NCBI RefSeq assembly: GCF_021347895.1
Contig: NC_067117.1
Span: 30,696,067-30,760,066 of the forward strand
Source of the DNA: Acanthochromis polyacanthus
Lineage: Eukaryota; Chordata; Actinopteri; Pomacentridae
DNA: 64,000 nt
Direction of reading: 5' to 3'
In this document: positions 28,980 to 41,160 of the stretch, in pieces
How the letters are laid out: every line of letters starts with the position of its first letter
How positions within the stretch are numbered: the first letter of the stretch is position 1
Position numbers and translations under genes: made by a program
Notes under the pieces: model-generated
Seen by the model: the letters and a program-made list of their open reading frames with translations, nothing else
Told to the model about the DNA's origin: nothing
The model's database searches: none

Positions 28980-29376
28980 TACAGCCATGGCCATAAGTTT
29001 GGACACAGCATGACTTCCTATGGCTGTTTTAATGTCTATTACAGAACATAACTAATATTTTTGACAGCACCTGTTTAATTAGTCAACAAATCAACAAGGG
29101 ATATAATATTATCAATAAATTCCAACAATTGGAACAACTTTGTACCCAAAACATAATATTAGAAGAAAATAACAAAAAAATGCAGTACTTTCACAACCAA
29201 ATTTGGTAAGAATAACAAAATGACACCAAACTCTTTTGATGTTTTTTTTTTTTAATATGAAACTTAATATAGTTCTCCAGGAGTTGTGTGCTGTATTGTA
29301 AGTGACAATTTTGTGGTATTTTCTAAGATTCACAAGCGTCATGGTACTTGTGTCCAAACTTTTGGCCATGGCTGTA
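28980..29376. mobile_element. TA-flanked TIR element, copy 1
   Basis: The left terminus tacagccatggccataagtt and the right terminus aacttttggccatggctgta are inverted repeats of about 25 bp, including gtttggacac/gtgtccaaac, with TA on each side. The interior is AT-rich and non-coding. A second, nearly colinear copy lies at 61887-62286. TA target and termini suggest a mariner/Tc1-group MITE. Confidence 0.8.
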
Positions 29377-31285
29377 GGTGGTGCTTGATGCACTTTCAGG
29401 AAGGATTAAAAGTATTGCAGGAGCACAGGGAGCTGTGTAGTCCTGCACCAGAGAATATTTTTAAGGAAATAATGGCCAATTTTAAGTCAGGGACAGTTTT
29501 TTGCTTATTATAGCTGCAGACACTGAACTTTTTGGTTGACGTTTTTGTCATTTTCTTTGCATTTCCTTCCAAATAATAGCAATTGTTTAAAACCTGTTAA
29601 GCATCTCTCCTATGAGCGACTGACCAACGTTGCCTTGGTCTTAGATCTAAGACATTGGATGCAATACTTTAACCACTAGAAACCATGTCCAACTTATCGT
29701 GATAAGCCAAATGTGATTATTTTATTCAATTTATTAAAACTTTAGACGCTCTGAAAGATGTTTTTGATTGTTTCATAATGAAGTAAAATATCTTTACATC
29801 CTTCTTCTTTTGCCACTAATCAACTATTAAGCCAAAAAACAGTTAGACGTGGAGTCAGTTAGATATTATAGCAGCAGCCAGCTTACAGAAATATTCTTAA
29901 AAAATAGATCATAACATTAGAATCCTGTAACCAAGCTACCAAGGTAAAGGGGACTCCATAGCTGTGATTATTTGCTTGGAGCAGTTTCTTTTAAAGTGTT
30001 CTGCTGGCTCTGTTCACTTCATATTAGACACTTAGATACTGAGGATAGTAAACTAGCAAAACATCTCTTGTGTGTTTCTATAGAAGCTGTTAGTTATTCA
30101 GCAGCCCTGACCCTCACCACCACTCCAGTCCTGACCTGTCTGATTTTATCGGGCTTGCTGCTGCTTGTTCTTTAGTAATTAGGTTCCTAATATTAATGTA
30201 TTTTAGCCTTAAGATGTATTTGACAGCACTGATGTAAAATGTATACACTCTACTTTTTTTTCTCCCTTACCTAGAAATTAGTTTTTCACGCTGAAGCAAG
30301 CATCTAAAAAGCTGAAAATAACACGGAGTGCAAAAGAAATACTGAAATTCATTCTCAAATATTGATACCTGAACTCGCTGCAATGAAGACCTGAGGTGTT
30401 GCGTCCCTGCTGAAAGAATGTATTTACACACAGAAGACAAAACCCGAAATATGAGTTTAAATTAGAGGTTTTGCATTGTTTTGCACAACTGTGAGCAAAC
30501 TATGCTTTTTATCATTAGTCTGGTGGTAAATAACTATACTCTATTGTTTATTCTAACTTCCTGTAGCAGTTTGGAGACTGTTAAATTGTAGAGCTTGACC
30601 AACAAATTGAATCTGACACTATCCTGAGTGGACAGCCAGCTGTAGCGGCTCTGGCATTAGCGATGCAGAGTAGGTAGACGGTGGATGATTTCTGTGACGG
30701 CTGCCACTCCACCTCTCCATACCTGAATGTTTTATTCAGCCTGAATACTGAAGGAATTCAGCTGGAACCAGGTGAGATGGGAAAGTCTGGAGCTGTTTTC
30801 ATGCTGGGTGGTCTGACTGCTGACTGGCACAGCGCTGACTGCTGATTGGTGCACACAGCCAGGAAACATGCAGTGTGTACGGATACACACAAATATGTTT
30901 GCATAGCTGCACTTTCATCTATTACAGCAACAAACCCTCCTTTCTACAGTCTTCAAAAATGCCAATTTAAGTTGTATTCAAATGTCTTAAATCCATTAGT
31001 AGATCTCTCATTCCTTTTCTCCGAGCAGTGACGGGTTTCTTTGAGCTGCGTGTTCACTCTGTCACTTACTGTCAGTTCTTGTCTCATTTCTTAACCATTA
31101 TTTTTCATTCAGATTTCACTTGTGAGTATATTACATTTTTTAAAAAGTCTGTAATTTGGCTTTCTGAAGCCTGTCTGTACTCTGTACAGTGACTGGCATT
31201 TGAGAGAACTCCTTGAAAGCTTTATTTTTGTTTCAGGTTTTGCATCATTTATTACATAAAAGCTATAGGAAATAAGATAAAACTT

Positions 31286-32478
31286 CACAATATTAGTGGT
31301 GGGACATGATTCTTATTGTTTTTGTCCAATTAATTAGAGGCTTTGTAATTAATTAATCATGATTAATTGCATTTTTGTCAGATAGCAATATTTGACAAAA
31401 GTTTTTCAGTTCAAATAAATTTTAGCTGACGACTGAATCGATGAATAGAAAAAAAATGTATGTTTTAATTGATATTTATCTGCATTTTTAATCAGTTTGC
31501 TACATTCACAGATCACTGCAAACTCCAATTGCCATTATCGTGATTGTATTCAAAATTTTAAGACTGTATGCAAACTGAAACACTTCAATGTCTTGAAAAA
31601 CAGTGGTCTATTATGGACTGGCTATATGGTTTGCCGGTACCAGGACTGCTGTACGAGTCCACAGGGTCAATTTCTCACATCTCATTCATTGTCTATGTGG
31701 GACGTTTCGAACTATGTGCCAGTGTGTTGCCCTGGAGCTCATTTGCAATGAGGGGAGCGGAAGTCCAACGCATCGCGAAACTTTCGTTAAACGTCTAAAC
31801 TAGCCGTTGTTGAAGTAAAACGAGGACAGATTCAGCAGCTTATTTCTCGCCTCAAGTACTTTCAGAAATACTTTTTCCTGAACTGCTTTTGTAATAAGAC
31901 AGAAAGTTTGAGACCGAGCTGCCGTGTTGGTCTGATGTTTTTACCAGACTGAAGGTCTGAAGCGCTGTCATGTGGCCAGCTAGTGACCCACTACTGACAA
32001 GCGAAAAAAAAAAAAAAAACAGCCCTGTGGACATGTAGCTTTGGATCTGGTGTCTGTGCTTACAACAAGATGTTTTTGCATTGAGGTGATACCGTCGGCT
32101 TGAAGTTCTGCGATGATCAGAAAACTCTGTGTTGCACAATTTGTAAACAACTACGCTTTTATCCAAGCTACCATCGGGAAGATTTTTAAAGAAAATTTTC
32201 CGCTCGACAAGCCAAGTAATGCGGTCCCGTCTTCCATCGCTTTTCACTAAACTTGCTCTGTGTGCTGACATCACTCAGTGCGTCTTGTGCACTATAGTCT
32301 TACAGTCTGGCAAACAGACTTTAGGTCCATTACCGCCACCTACTGGGCTGGAGTGTGCATCAGTGTAGCTAGTGTGCCAGAAAGGTGCCATTAAATGTGT
32401 TTTTATTTTTAACACTTTATTTTTTCTGTAATTAATTAATCAAAATTAATGTGTTGAAGTCCCAGCTCTACATAATAT
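31286..32478 (-). mobile_element. hAT-type DNA transposon remnant (1177 bp)
   Basis: The ends are tagtggtgggac (31294) and, reading inward from 32470 on the other strand, tagagctgggac, a typical hAT-like inverted pair. They are flanked by cacaatat (31286-31293) and cataatat (32471-32478), an 8-bp duplication with one mismatch, as hAT transposases make. Subterminal taattaattaat blocks occur near both ends. A decayed BED-finger frame lies on the - strand inside. The element sits in the 7.1-kb ptprt intron, antisense to the gene. Confidence 0.75.
31852..32274 (-). pseudogene. Decayed BED zinc-finger segment of a hAT transposase
   Basis: A 140-codon open frame contains VVYKLCNTEFSDHRRTSSRR followed by YHLNAKTS. 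This fits a BED finger of the fish hAT type, which I would expect as VCKLC...STSSLxYHLNAKH. The first zinc Cys has become Tyr and the last His has become Thr, so zinc binding is lost. After this region the sequence is simple (Phe/Ser-rich, over a run of A on the + strand) and no dimerisation or catalytic region of a hAT transposase is present. It is a non-functional relic rather than a host gene. Confidence 0.6.
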
Positions 32479-33259
32479 ATATTTATTTTTGAAAAAAAAC
32501 AAAACAAAAAGAAACTCATGCAATATTTTTCCAAGCTGCTGTTTATCAAGAAATAAAGTGGATATTTGACAAATCTATACTATTTCTTCTTGTCTCATGA
32601 GCACATATGCATGCACAGGTTGTTGTATTGAGATTAAGTTTGTCAGCATGTTCTTCCTGATGTCAGATATTCAGAATATTTAAAGGCTAGAGATGCTAAT
32701 GACATGGATTTAGTTTGTTTGCTGCTGTGCACTCACACCAAAACAACTAGTTATTCAATCACTACCTTAAAAAGTTGCCTTGTCTAAACAGAAAACCCTT
32801 ATTCCTCATACACATAAACACAGGTTTAAATGCAAACACAAAAAAAAGCAAATAAGTACCTCTTCTTACAGGATGTGTTATTAAATTTTATCAAAACCCA
32901 GTGAAGGCTTTCTCCGTTTAGGTGTCACATGATTTAAAAGCATTATTTAAAGGCTGACACACCATCAATCTTAACGCAGCAGCGACAACAAAGCAGGAAA
33001 ATAACTCAGAAGAGAAGAGAAATACCTGTAAGCAAACAATAAATTTTATGATGAACATGTCTGAAAAACTGGGAAGATGGAAAGTCACTTAGCTTCTGTT
33101 CTGAGTGTTTTCTCTGCTACTTTTTTCTGTTTTTCCTTCTCTATGCTCAGCGTGATGAGTTTGCTTTGCTCACCCAGGGTGATGGTGATAATGATGATCT
33201 TCTCTCCCCCTTTCCTCCCACTCATCTCCCGCCTTCCTCCCTCTCTCCTTCCTCTGCAG

Positions 33260-33395
33260 TACCGGTGGAGGGCGTTCTGGAACGTTCTGTGCCATCTGCA
33301 GCATCAACGAGATGATCCAGCAGCAGAACATCGTGGACGTTTTCCACACCGTCAAAACGCTGAGGAACAACAAGACTAACATGGTGGAGACTATG
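33260..33395 (+). CDS. ptprt: ptprt exon, D2 signature HCLTGGGRSG (136 nt)
   Basis: Acceptor cctctgcag precedes the end of the split Leu, then [20 protein letters not shown] and [20 protein letters not shown], ending MVETM before gtgagg. Joined to the previous exon it gives [13 protein letters not shown], the D2 counterpart of the PTP signature, with Cys and Arg present and Thr where I recall Asn in mammals. Visible residues 430-475. The intron position inside the signature matches that in D1, as expected from ancient domain duplication. Confidence 0.95.
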
Positions 33396-35997
33396 GTGAG
33401 GAGTCACGGCATGAAAAACACACATTTTTCAGGGTGATGAGGAGGATTTCATGTGGTTCTGATATTGGAGGGAAATTGTTTTCACTAAAAAAAACATCAA
33501 GCTCAGCTCTGAGGACAACCGATAACGTTGAACTGGACATTAGAGCCTGACCAATAAAGCAATTTTAAGTCCATGCTGATTGCTATTTTCCAAGTAGAGT
33601 TATATCTAAAAAGGACAGTGATGAGGTATCACTTGATTAACTTTCCAGCACTTTATTTCACAAAGTGTTAGCACAGTGAGAACAAGAAAAAAGCAGTTGG
33701 AGAGTGCAGTACTCCTCCAAGGCTGCTCAGTCGTGTCATTTCCAGTGGATGAAATCTTAAATAAAAAATTATTTTGCGGTGAGCACAGGCGCGTGTTTTG
33801 CATAAGTATGTTATGTACGGATACCGAATCACATGACCTAAGCATGTAACAGGAGGTGGGAACTGATGGAACTCGGAAACACCCCCACAATTTAGTCAAT
33901 TGCTCCTTCTGTGATTTCTGATGGAAAAGTCCCGATAAGTCTACAAAAGTCGATTTGTTGTAGGATCACAATCTTGTGATCGTCACAGACAGCTGACGTA
34001 GTGTTCATTTGCTGTTGCAGTTACAGTGACGTTATCTTGCAATACAGAAATCTTTACCAAATCCATGGATCCAGACTATAAGCCACATCACTGCCAAAGT
34101 CTAATCAGGTGGTCTTTGTGTCATTTTTGACCTTCTCTGAAAATTTCATCTAAATCTGTTAGTCCATTTTTGAGTAACGCTGCTAACAGACGGACAAACG
34201 GACGGGCAGACAAACCAACGCCGATTGTCACATAACTCCGCCCATTCATTGACGGTGTAAAATTCTGATTCCAAAGTAATCACTGACAAATTTAGATTTT
34301 GCTCACTGGATTTTATACATTTTTTGAACATCTACTATATGTTTTTGTTTGTGCTATTAGTCTTTGAACATATTCTGGACAATTGTATCATTAGTCTCTG
34401 AGGAACTGAAGTAAACACTGAAAAGAGATCACCAACTTTACGAGTATTTTATCCAGCTGTGTGTTTCTGCTGCCAACATTTATGCAGAGTTTTACACCAC
34501 TGTGCTGTGAAGAATGAAGGAGGACATTACCATAACATGGTCTTTATTTCTCCTCCGTGACCGTGAACACAACACTTTTATTAACTGTTTTGCTTACTGA
34601 GGCTTGTTTCATCTGAACTAAAGTAACTTTACTACCCTTTGAACACTTTTCTGTGACTGCAGCAGCGTCCTGACTGGAATAGACTCACTTCACACAACAA
34701 ACCCACCAGTCTGCGTCACAACTTCCTTAAAGAGGATGTGCAGTCAGACTGTGGATGTGCACTTGTTTTTTTTTAAAAAAAAAACATCATAACAATTTTA
34801 ATTCATAAATTTATTAGGTGTTTGTTTACTTTGATAGACAGAGATGGAGGAAGTAATCAGATCTTGAGGGAAGTGGAAGAGAAGGACCAGTATGGTAAAA
34901 AAGAAAAAAGTTGATGCTATAAAACAGTAAAATTCATTTAGCTGGCATTGATAAACATGACAATTACTGAGAGTTTATGTGTTGTGTTCAAAACCTCCTG
35001 CAGCTCTTCTTAGAGCACACGCTTCAAACAGGCAAAAGTAGTCAAGCTAAAAGCCAACATTCATTTGTAGCCTCAATCTGCACTCAAACCCCACTGGTTT
35101 CACCTGCACTGGTTCAAACGACCGATGATTGGCTAAAATGGTCAATTGCAGGCAAAATTTTCTAAAACCTGAGCCAACAAGAGATGCAGGAGCCTAATTT
35201 CTAACCAGTCTAATGCTTACCAGGGAATTTTTTGCCCAATGATGCAGAAAAATGCTGCTTACCCCAACAGCTAATGACGCAATCTGTAGGACTCCCCTGA
35301 AAGTAGATCATACGCTAAATGAAGGTCATCCATGATGTCTGTTTAACGCTGGCTACTTCCATCAGATTCTATTAAAACAAGGCAATAAGAACTTGTAAGC
35401 AACTTGCAGAAGACTTTGTGCAGCCTCATTACCTTTTGAATTGTTTTAACCAATTCCATGCAGCAGTTTCTGAAGAAATTAACATCATAGCCTTTAAATT
35501 AAATCAAGCTACCACTGGATATACAGTAATGCTAAACAGATCAATGTAGATAACTTGTTTTCTAAGAACGGGTCAGTGACGGAGGATCAGAACCAGGAGG
35601 GAAGAGCTTTCATTTTTTAAACTAAACGCTTGATTTTAGGGGAATTATTCAACGAGAAAAGTAGAATAAAGTGATTTCGATGTAAAATCAGGATTTTAGT
35701 TGAGGGTTGTTTAATTTTCCCAGTGACACCAGACGTCAAAGGCGATATGTTCAAGTTCTGCCTGAACGTTGAAAATTTGAGGATTTTTTCAGTTTTTACA
35801 GTTTCTTGCTCGAGTGAATGGTGAGATTTTGGCTTTTATTGAAAATAAAGAAAACACATCTTCTGACTGCAGTGTTTCTATGTAGTCCTGAATTGAAGCC
35901 CTTTTCGATATTCATCTTTGCTTGGCGTTGATGTAAGAATTAAGAAATCTGTTTTCCCTCGGCCTTACTCTTTCCATTCTGTTGTGCGTCCTCACAG
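33396..35997 (+). other. ptprt intron of 2.6 kb
   Basis: It contains an uninterrupted copy of a dispersed repeat (33781-34255) and a segment near 35147-35260 that resembles 21190-21330. No coding motif seen. Confidence 0.6.
33781..34255. repeat. Dispersed repeat, uninterrupted copy
   Basis: This segment, from gtgagcacagg through ccgaatcacatgaccta, aagtcccgataagtctac, tccagactataag and ttctctgaaa to gacaaac and cacataactc, matches 61742-61886 plus 62287-62590 block by block. It gives the pre-insertion form of that second copy. Its class is unknown. Confidence 0.75.
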
Positions 35998-36051
35998 GAA
36001 CAGTACAAGTTCTGCTACGAAGTGGCTCTGGAGGCGCTCAGCTCCTTCTGA
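35998..36051 (+). CDS. ptprt: ptprt terminal coding exon and stop
   Basis: The exon begins after cctcacag with EQYKFCYEVALEALSSF and a TGA stop at 36049-36051. It is the last helix of D2 and the end of the protein (visible residues 476-492). A terminus in SSF is how I remember PTPRT; PTPRM ends in NSG and PTPRK in ESS. Ala stands in EALSSF where mammalian PTPRT has Tyr (EYLSSF). The same exon continues into the 3' UTR. Confidence 0.93.
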   Translation, partial: EQYKFCYEVALEALSSF

Positions 36052-37289
36052 TCGGCGGCAAAATCCGAAAAGCGGAAATTCCGATTTGCCGTCGAGGCTG
36101 CCTCTCATTCTCAACGCAACACCGGGAACGCGCAAAGTGCGAACGGAACGCTTTGTGTCGACCCCGAATCCTACCTGTGAGCATGTATGCCTGTGTGCGG
36201 GGGGGGCGTGTTTGAGAGCGTGTGCACGTGACTGTGTGCGTGAGGGCATGCTTGCATATTGGAGTGTGTGTGTGTGCATATCTACTGTATATGTGTGCCT
36301 GTGACAACACACACACTCACACAAACACACAACCTGTACAGAAGAGGAGAAGAAAAGAAGAAAAAAAAAAAGAAAAAGCGACAGACACACCGGTGATTTT
36401 TATTTTTATTTTTTGTGTGTTTGCTTCAGCGAGACTTGGGGACTTTACATGCTTGTATAAATGAAAAAAGAAAACAATGATATGTTTAAAAAAGAAAAAA
36501 AAATCAGATGTTTAAAACAAAGCGCCACTTTTTTCCTTCTCTATCTCTCTGTCCTCTCTGCTGGGCTGTGATGTGACTATTGTACAGTATTTCCTTTTTA
36601 TTAGATATATTCTACGCCTTGAATGTTGTCTCCCTCTGAAGGCTGGATGCACACTGGAAGAGTTTTTATTTTTTTATTTTCAAATTGAGCTTAATGCTGT
36701 TTACCGTGACTCAGTTTGCTGAGTCATAGCAAAAAAAAGGAACCACTTGTCCGTATTTCTGACATTTTTCTTCTTATAAGTCCCTTTGCAGCTGCCTCCG
36801 CTTGTAAAATGGTAAATGTCAATGATACTTGTAATTCCGTAATTGGCTAGAAAGAAGAAGAAAAAAAAACTCAGCATGGTTTCCTCTTTGTTCACACGCT
36901 GCATCAAAAGGGAAAATCATTTGGCAGTTTTGCTTTTACTGGGATCGATTGGTACAAATAAAATGGAGAAAGAAGTGGAGTCATTGTGGAGAATATCAAC
37001 AGCAGTACACAGACGAAGGAAAATAAAATCATGCCTTACTTTGAGTTCAAATGTTGCAATCACTGCTCCACATGTAAAGCAAAAAGGGAAAGATTTGTGA
37101 ATTTGTTTGTTTAAAATCGTCGAAATCTTCCAGTGTGCATCCACCCTTGCTGTAAATAAGATAAGACAACCACAGTCAAACAAACAAACAGACAAACATC
37201 ATGCACCAGACACATTACAAGTAAACGGTTATTTCAAAAACGCTCTAAAAATGCCGTGTTAATGTCATTTTTCAGTGATTATACTTTGG

Positions 37290-37295
37290 AATAAA
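37290..37295 (+). promoter_or_regulatory. possible proximal poly(A) signal
   Basis: AATAAA in ggaataaagtcttgtgttgc, followed by a GT-rich segment. Use of this site would give a 3' UTR of about 1.25 kb. Hexamers at 36957 and 37022 lie in more A-rich context and look weaker. Confidence 0.3.
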
Positions 37296-39117
37296 GTCTT
37301 GTGTTGCTGCAAACTGTCCATTTAGACACGTCGTCTAAACAGTTAAGGCATATATTTTTTTGCATATTGCACATTAAGCTCCACATTCGGGATTCATTTG
37401 GAGAAAGAATATGCCAGTTTGGACTGAATTTGTGAAAGCAATGCATCTCTAATGTAATACACCCTGAACAACCATGTTCAAGAAAACAAATAAACACAAC
37501 AGTTTGCAAGTTATGAGAACTATTTTTAGTCTTAACTGGGAGCTCGACTGGAAATCTTGAACTCAAAGTAAGGAAAAAATCAGTTTTCAAGCCAATTTAA
37601 TTAATTTACTTCAATTTAAACTTAGTGTAAATTACACTAAATGTTAAGTTGATGCAATTTGTAACATCCAATTAGAATTGCAAATCAATTTACATCTTTT
37701 TTTTTAAATCTTGCAACCATGCCTTTAATCAAATGATGGGAATAGATCTAATAAATTACTTTTTTTAGTGTGCTAGTTGCATTTAAGTCCATATTTACAG
37801 AAACTCCAAATGCAAAGACTAAGTAAAGTAGCATGAGGGAAGCTGTAAATAGGAATACATCAAGCATTGCACATTTAGAAGCAGTTTTCCTGCAGGTATA
37901 GCTGGATATCGAAGTGTTAGTCATTGAAAAAAATAAATGCGTTGTGATCCAAACGATAGGCTTGGTTAAGTGTCCTTGATCTAGATGGGATCCCTAAGCC
38001 ATGCTACGCTTCACGTTCATGCATTCTGGATAAACGTTAGTAAAAGAAGAAGCTTTGGGGATTGAACCTTCAGTCTGCCGTGTATCATTAAAGTGACAAT
38101 GCAAAGACAAAGAGACGGGTCACATTTACTTTTCCTCTGCAAACAAAGCCTCAAATTTGCTTTCTGCTGAGCCCGTTGATGTGAGCAGGTGTAATCTGAA
38201 AACCTCGCTCCCCACTCGAATAGGAAATGATTTCAGTTAGCGCTTGACCCCAAGGTGGAGCACAGTCAACATGGCTGACAGGTCAGATGCCTGTGCAGAC
38301 TAAAGGACGGGTGGGAGTTAATGAGAATCATGCATGTGACACTGATGTCGGCTCCACAATAGCTCCTACTAGTCTGATTGGGCTTTTTTTCTTTCTCCGT
38401 TTTTCCATTTAAAACATGTAAAGAAGACTAAGCCTTTAATTGGTGTTTTCGTGAATAAATTTTTTTTTTAAATTGCGATTTTATTTGTGAAACTATCAAT
38501 TAAAGCCACAGAGAAAAGGGCTTCATTGCCAATCATTGCAAATCTGTTGGAGAAGAATCATTCAAACTCATGAAAAGAACATTTTGTGACCCATTTTCTG
38601 ATTTATTTTTATTCCAAACATCAATTCTTACCAGCAGGCGTCAGCATTTAGAGATGCATTTACACAGTTTGGAATTAAAAGCTGAGGTTTAGTTTAGTTT
38701 GCAAAGTTTTCTCGAACCAACATACTTGTGGTTAAAATGTTGTGGCAAACTGTTCAGTCTGTGCTTATATTTAATTCTTGTTTTTGTTGCTGGAGTCCAG
38801 TCAGGCTCCTTAATGGACCTATGAAGACAGAGACAGTGAGAGTGCTCTATTGAAGACAATGTGAATGCCAGACATCTTTATTCCTTTTTGTTTCCACTAA
38901 GGCTTTATTTTATCGGCTTATTTCATGGCCCTTTCATATGTATTATAGTTTGATTATGTTATTTTTTTTGTTTTGTTTTGGGTTTTTTTGTCCTGAATTT
39001 GTACATTTCTTTTGTATAATTATTCTTCTGATGATTATTTGTCTAGCAAAGTGCTGTTTAGATCTGGTGATGCCATTACCATTGGTTGTTTAGTTGTTTG
39101 AAATGTGGTTAACATGA

Positions 39118-39123
39118 AATAAA
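39118..39123 (+). promoter_or_regulatory. poly(A) signal AATAAA, probable 3' end of ptprt
   Basis: A canonical AATAAA preceded by a long T-rich stretch (38960-39015) and followed within about 25 bases by a GT-containing segment (tgttgaatgtgatct). It is the last such hexamer before repeat-rich intergenic sequence begins, so it is the most likely distal cleavage signal. Confidence 0.6.
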
Positions 39124-39544
39124 GGGACCAAAATGTTGAATGTGATCTCATCTCCGTCTTTACAGCCTATAATTTTTCACTAACATTAACGTTTACATGA
39201 TGTGATGGGCAGCTAATGTCGCAAAACAAATAGCAAAACATGCCGGTGAATCTAGGTATCAGGTGTTACATACAAACCTACAATTACAATTAATATATAC
39301 TTTTATGATATAGCTGTAGCTTGTGCATATCGCTACAGATAGCAATCGCTAGCTTTGCTCTCTGACCATACAATCAGAGGACGTGAAAATGCTGACATCA
39401 TCGTACACCTGCTAGATGGCCCCGAGGTCGCCAGTTAGAAATCTGACTGGTTAAAACAACAGTTTCATTGAGATGTATTTTAAGCTATTTTGATTCGGAA
39501 GGCCTCAGGGCAGATTTCTTTAACCCTGGCAACACATGGTATCT

Positions 39545-39960
39545 AAAGTATCAATCAATCAATCAATCAAACTGTATTTATAAATCAATCAAACTGTATT
39601 TATAGAGCACTTTTCATACAGTTTCAAACATGCAACACAAAGTGCTCTACCACAATTAAAACATTAAAAACACGAAAACCCATTCCTCCCTCCCTCCACA
39701 TAACTGCACAAGCACACACACGCCCACACATACACAGACACACACACACTCTCACCACTGATTGTAGGGAGACATGGTATGGCGCTGATGATTGTGGAAA
39801 CGCCTCCAACTGGGGCCGTCCACACTGGGAGGAGCTGCAGGCCATGACCGCCGGAGGCACCAACGCCCAGACCCCGACAGACAGGGGATCCCCACCCCAA
39901 GGTCTGGAGCCCCCCAACCAGCCGGGCCGAGGAGAGTAACACACCGCACCCCCAGCAGCA
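39545..39960. repeat. CAAT-repeat with retroelement-like sequence
   Basis: It begins with tcaatcaatcaatcaatcaa, and aatcaatcaaactgtattta recurs about 25 bp later. The following tagagcacttttcatacag and aaagtgctctac are words I know from the ends of fish LINE-type repeats. From about 39700 it is CA-rich and then GC-rich (39790-39960). Frames here are not supported as genes. Confidence 0.45.
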
Positions 39961-40728
39961 GACCAGACACAGGTCCCTTCACTAAGCCAGCGCTCTGGAC
40001 TTCCAGTAAGCTGTGTTCCTATTGGCTGTCCAGGTGGCTGCTTGGTGTTATCAGGAACACCTGAGCAGCTCAGTGTCTTCCTTTATTTGACTGCAGTCAA
40101 ACATTTCCTCTGCTTCTCTTCACTGAACCGGGTTTGGCTCTGTTGCTTTAGTTTGTTCTTTAGGTGTTGGCTTGCAGCTTCCAGCAGTAAAATTGTCTGT
40201 AATGTGTTTCCTGGTGTGTTTTAGGGCTTTGTACTGGATAGTTGTCTTGGTAAATGTGGTTCTTTAGCCACAGTTAGCACATGGTGCTAATGTGTGCAGT
40301 GATTAGCGGATTTGGTGCAGCTGAGTTGTGTCTTTATCTTGGCTGTAGTGAGTCTTTAGAGGTTTTTGGTCAGACACATTCTGTATTCTTGTTTGTGAGC
40401 CAATGTTGGTTGTCCAGAAGGTAAGAGTTCCTGTCCTGATTCTGTTTAAAGAGCTTCTCTGGTAGGCTGCAGGAGACTTTAGCGTTTGGGTTGTGGTAAT
40501 GATTTACTGTGTGAGCCCAAGAAGACTTGAATAAACTCCCTCCATCCCCTGGACACAACAGATTTTATTACCATGTTAATGTTTAAAAAAAATGTTTTTG
40601 AGTTTTGATCATAGTTTTAACAGTTATTTTTCTCTTTGCTTGTTTAGTTTTGTCATCTGTGTGAAAGGTTCTAAACAAATAAAGTTGAATTGATGAACTG
40701 AATAAGTGACGAACTCATTAAGGTTGGG
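39961..40728. other. Intergenic, possible old repeat, no gene seen
   Basis: T- and G-rich sequence ending near 40530 with cttgaataaactccctccat, which reads like a poly(A)-signal-bearing repeat end. No coding motif or flanking duplication was found, so the class is left open. Confidence 0.3.
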
Positions 40729-41160
40729 GTTAAAATCTTGACAGAAAAAAGACTAAAGAAATTACATTAAAAAGCAATTAAATCAAAGAAAACATTTAAT
40801 ACAATAAAACTCTTAAAAAGAAAATTAAACAGACAAAATATTTAATTAGATAATTAAACAGAAGATACAAAACATGTAATTATTAAATTAAACATTAAAG
40901 GTAAAATATTTTATGTAATTAAATTTGAAAAATACAATTAAGAATATTAAACATTTAAAAAGACAAAACATTTAATTTGAAAATTAAATCTTAAAGACAA
41001 AAATTTAAATAAGAATTAAACAGAAAATACAATGAAGCATTTAAAAAGAAAACTAAACATTTAAAGGCAGTAAAACGTTTAAAAAGAAAAACCTTAAAGA
41101 TTTAATCTAAAAATTAAACATTGGGAAAGAAAAGGAAATTTTTCAAACAAGCTGATAAAA
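40729..41160. repeat. A-rich degenerate repeat of aaacatttaa words
   Basis: Short related words (aaacatttaa, aaaattaaaca, aaagacaaaa) recur irregularly over about 430 bp. It looks like an old expanded low-complexity sequence. Confidence 0.7.

Larger units (their letters stand above)
26162..33259 (+). other. ptprt intron of 7.1 kb
   Basis: It contains a TIR element (28980-29376) and a hAT element (31286-32478). The stretches 26170-28970, 29380-31280 and 32480-33250 are AT-rich, with no coding motif or clear element seen. Confidence 0.6.
36052..39140 (+). other. ptprt: ptprt 3' untranslated region
   Basis: About 3.1 kb of AT-rich sequence between the stop codon and the last good poly(A) signal. 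It begins with a GT/CA-rich block (about 36190-36340), which creates spurious open frames on both strands, and has several A- and T-rich runs. No splice-site pair or coding motif is visible. I recognised no transposon-like structure in it, in contrast to the introns and downstream region, which fits a transcribed UTR under constraint. The exact 3' end is inferred. Confidence 0.7.

Noticed and set aside
35918..36464. Several frames on both strands over the last exon and early 3' UTR
   Set aside because: Only the frame ending in EALSSF and TGA continues the phosphatase. The others are produced by GT/CA-rich sequence.
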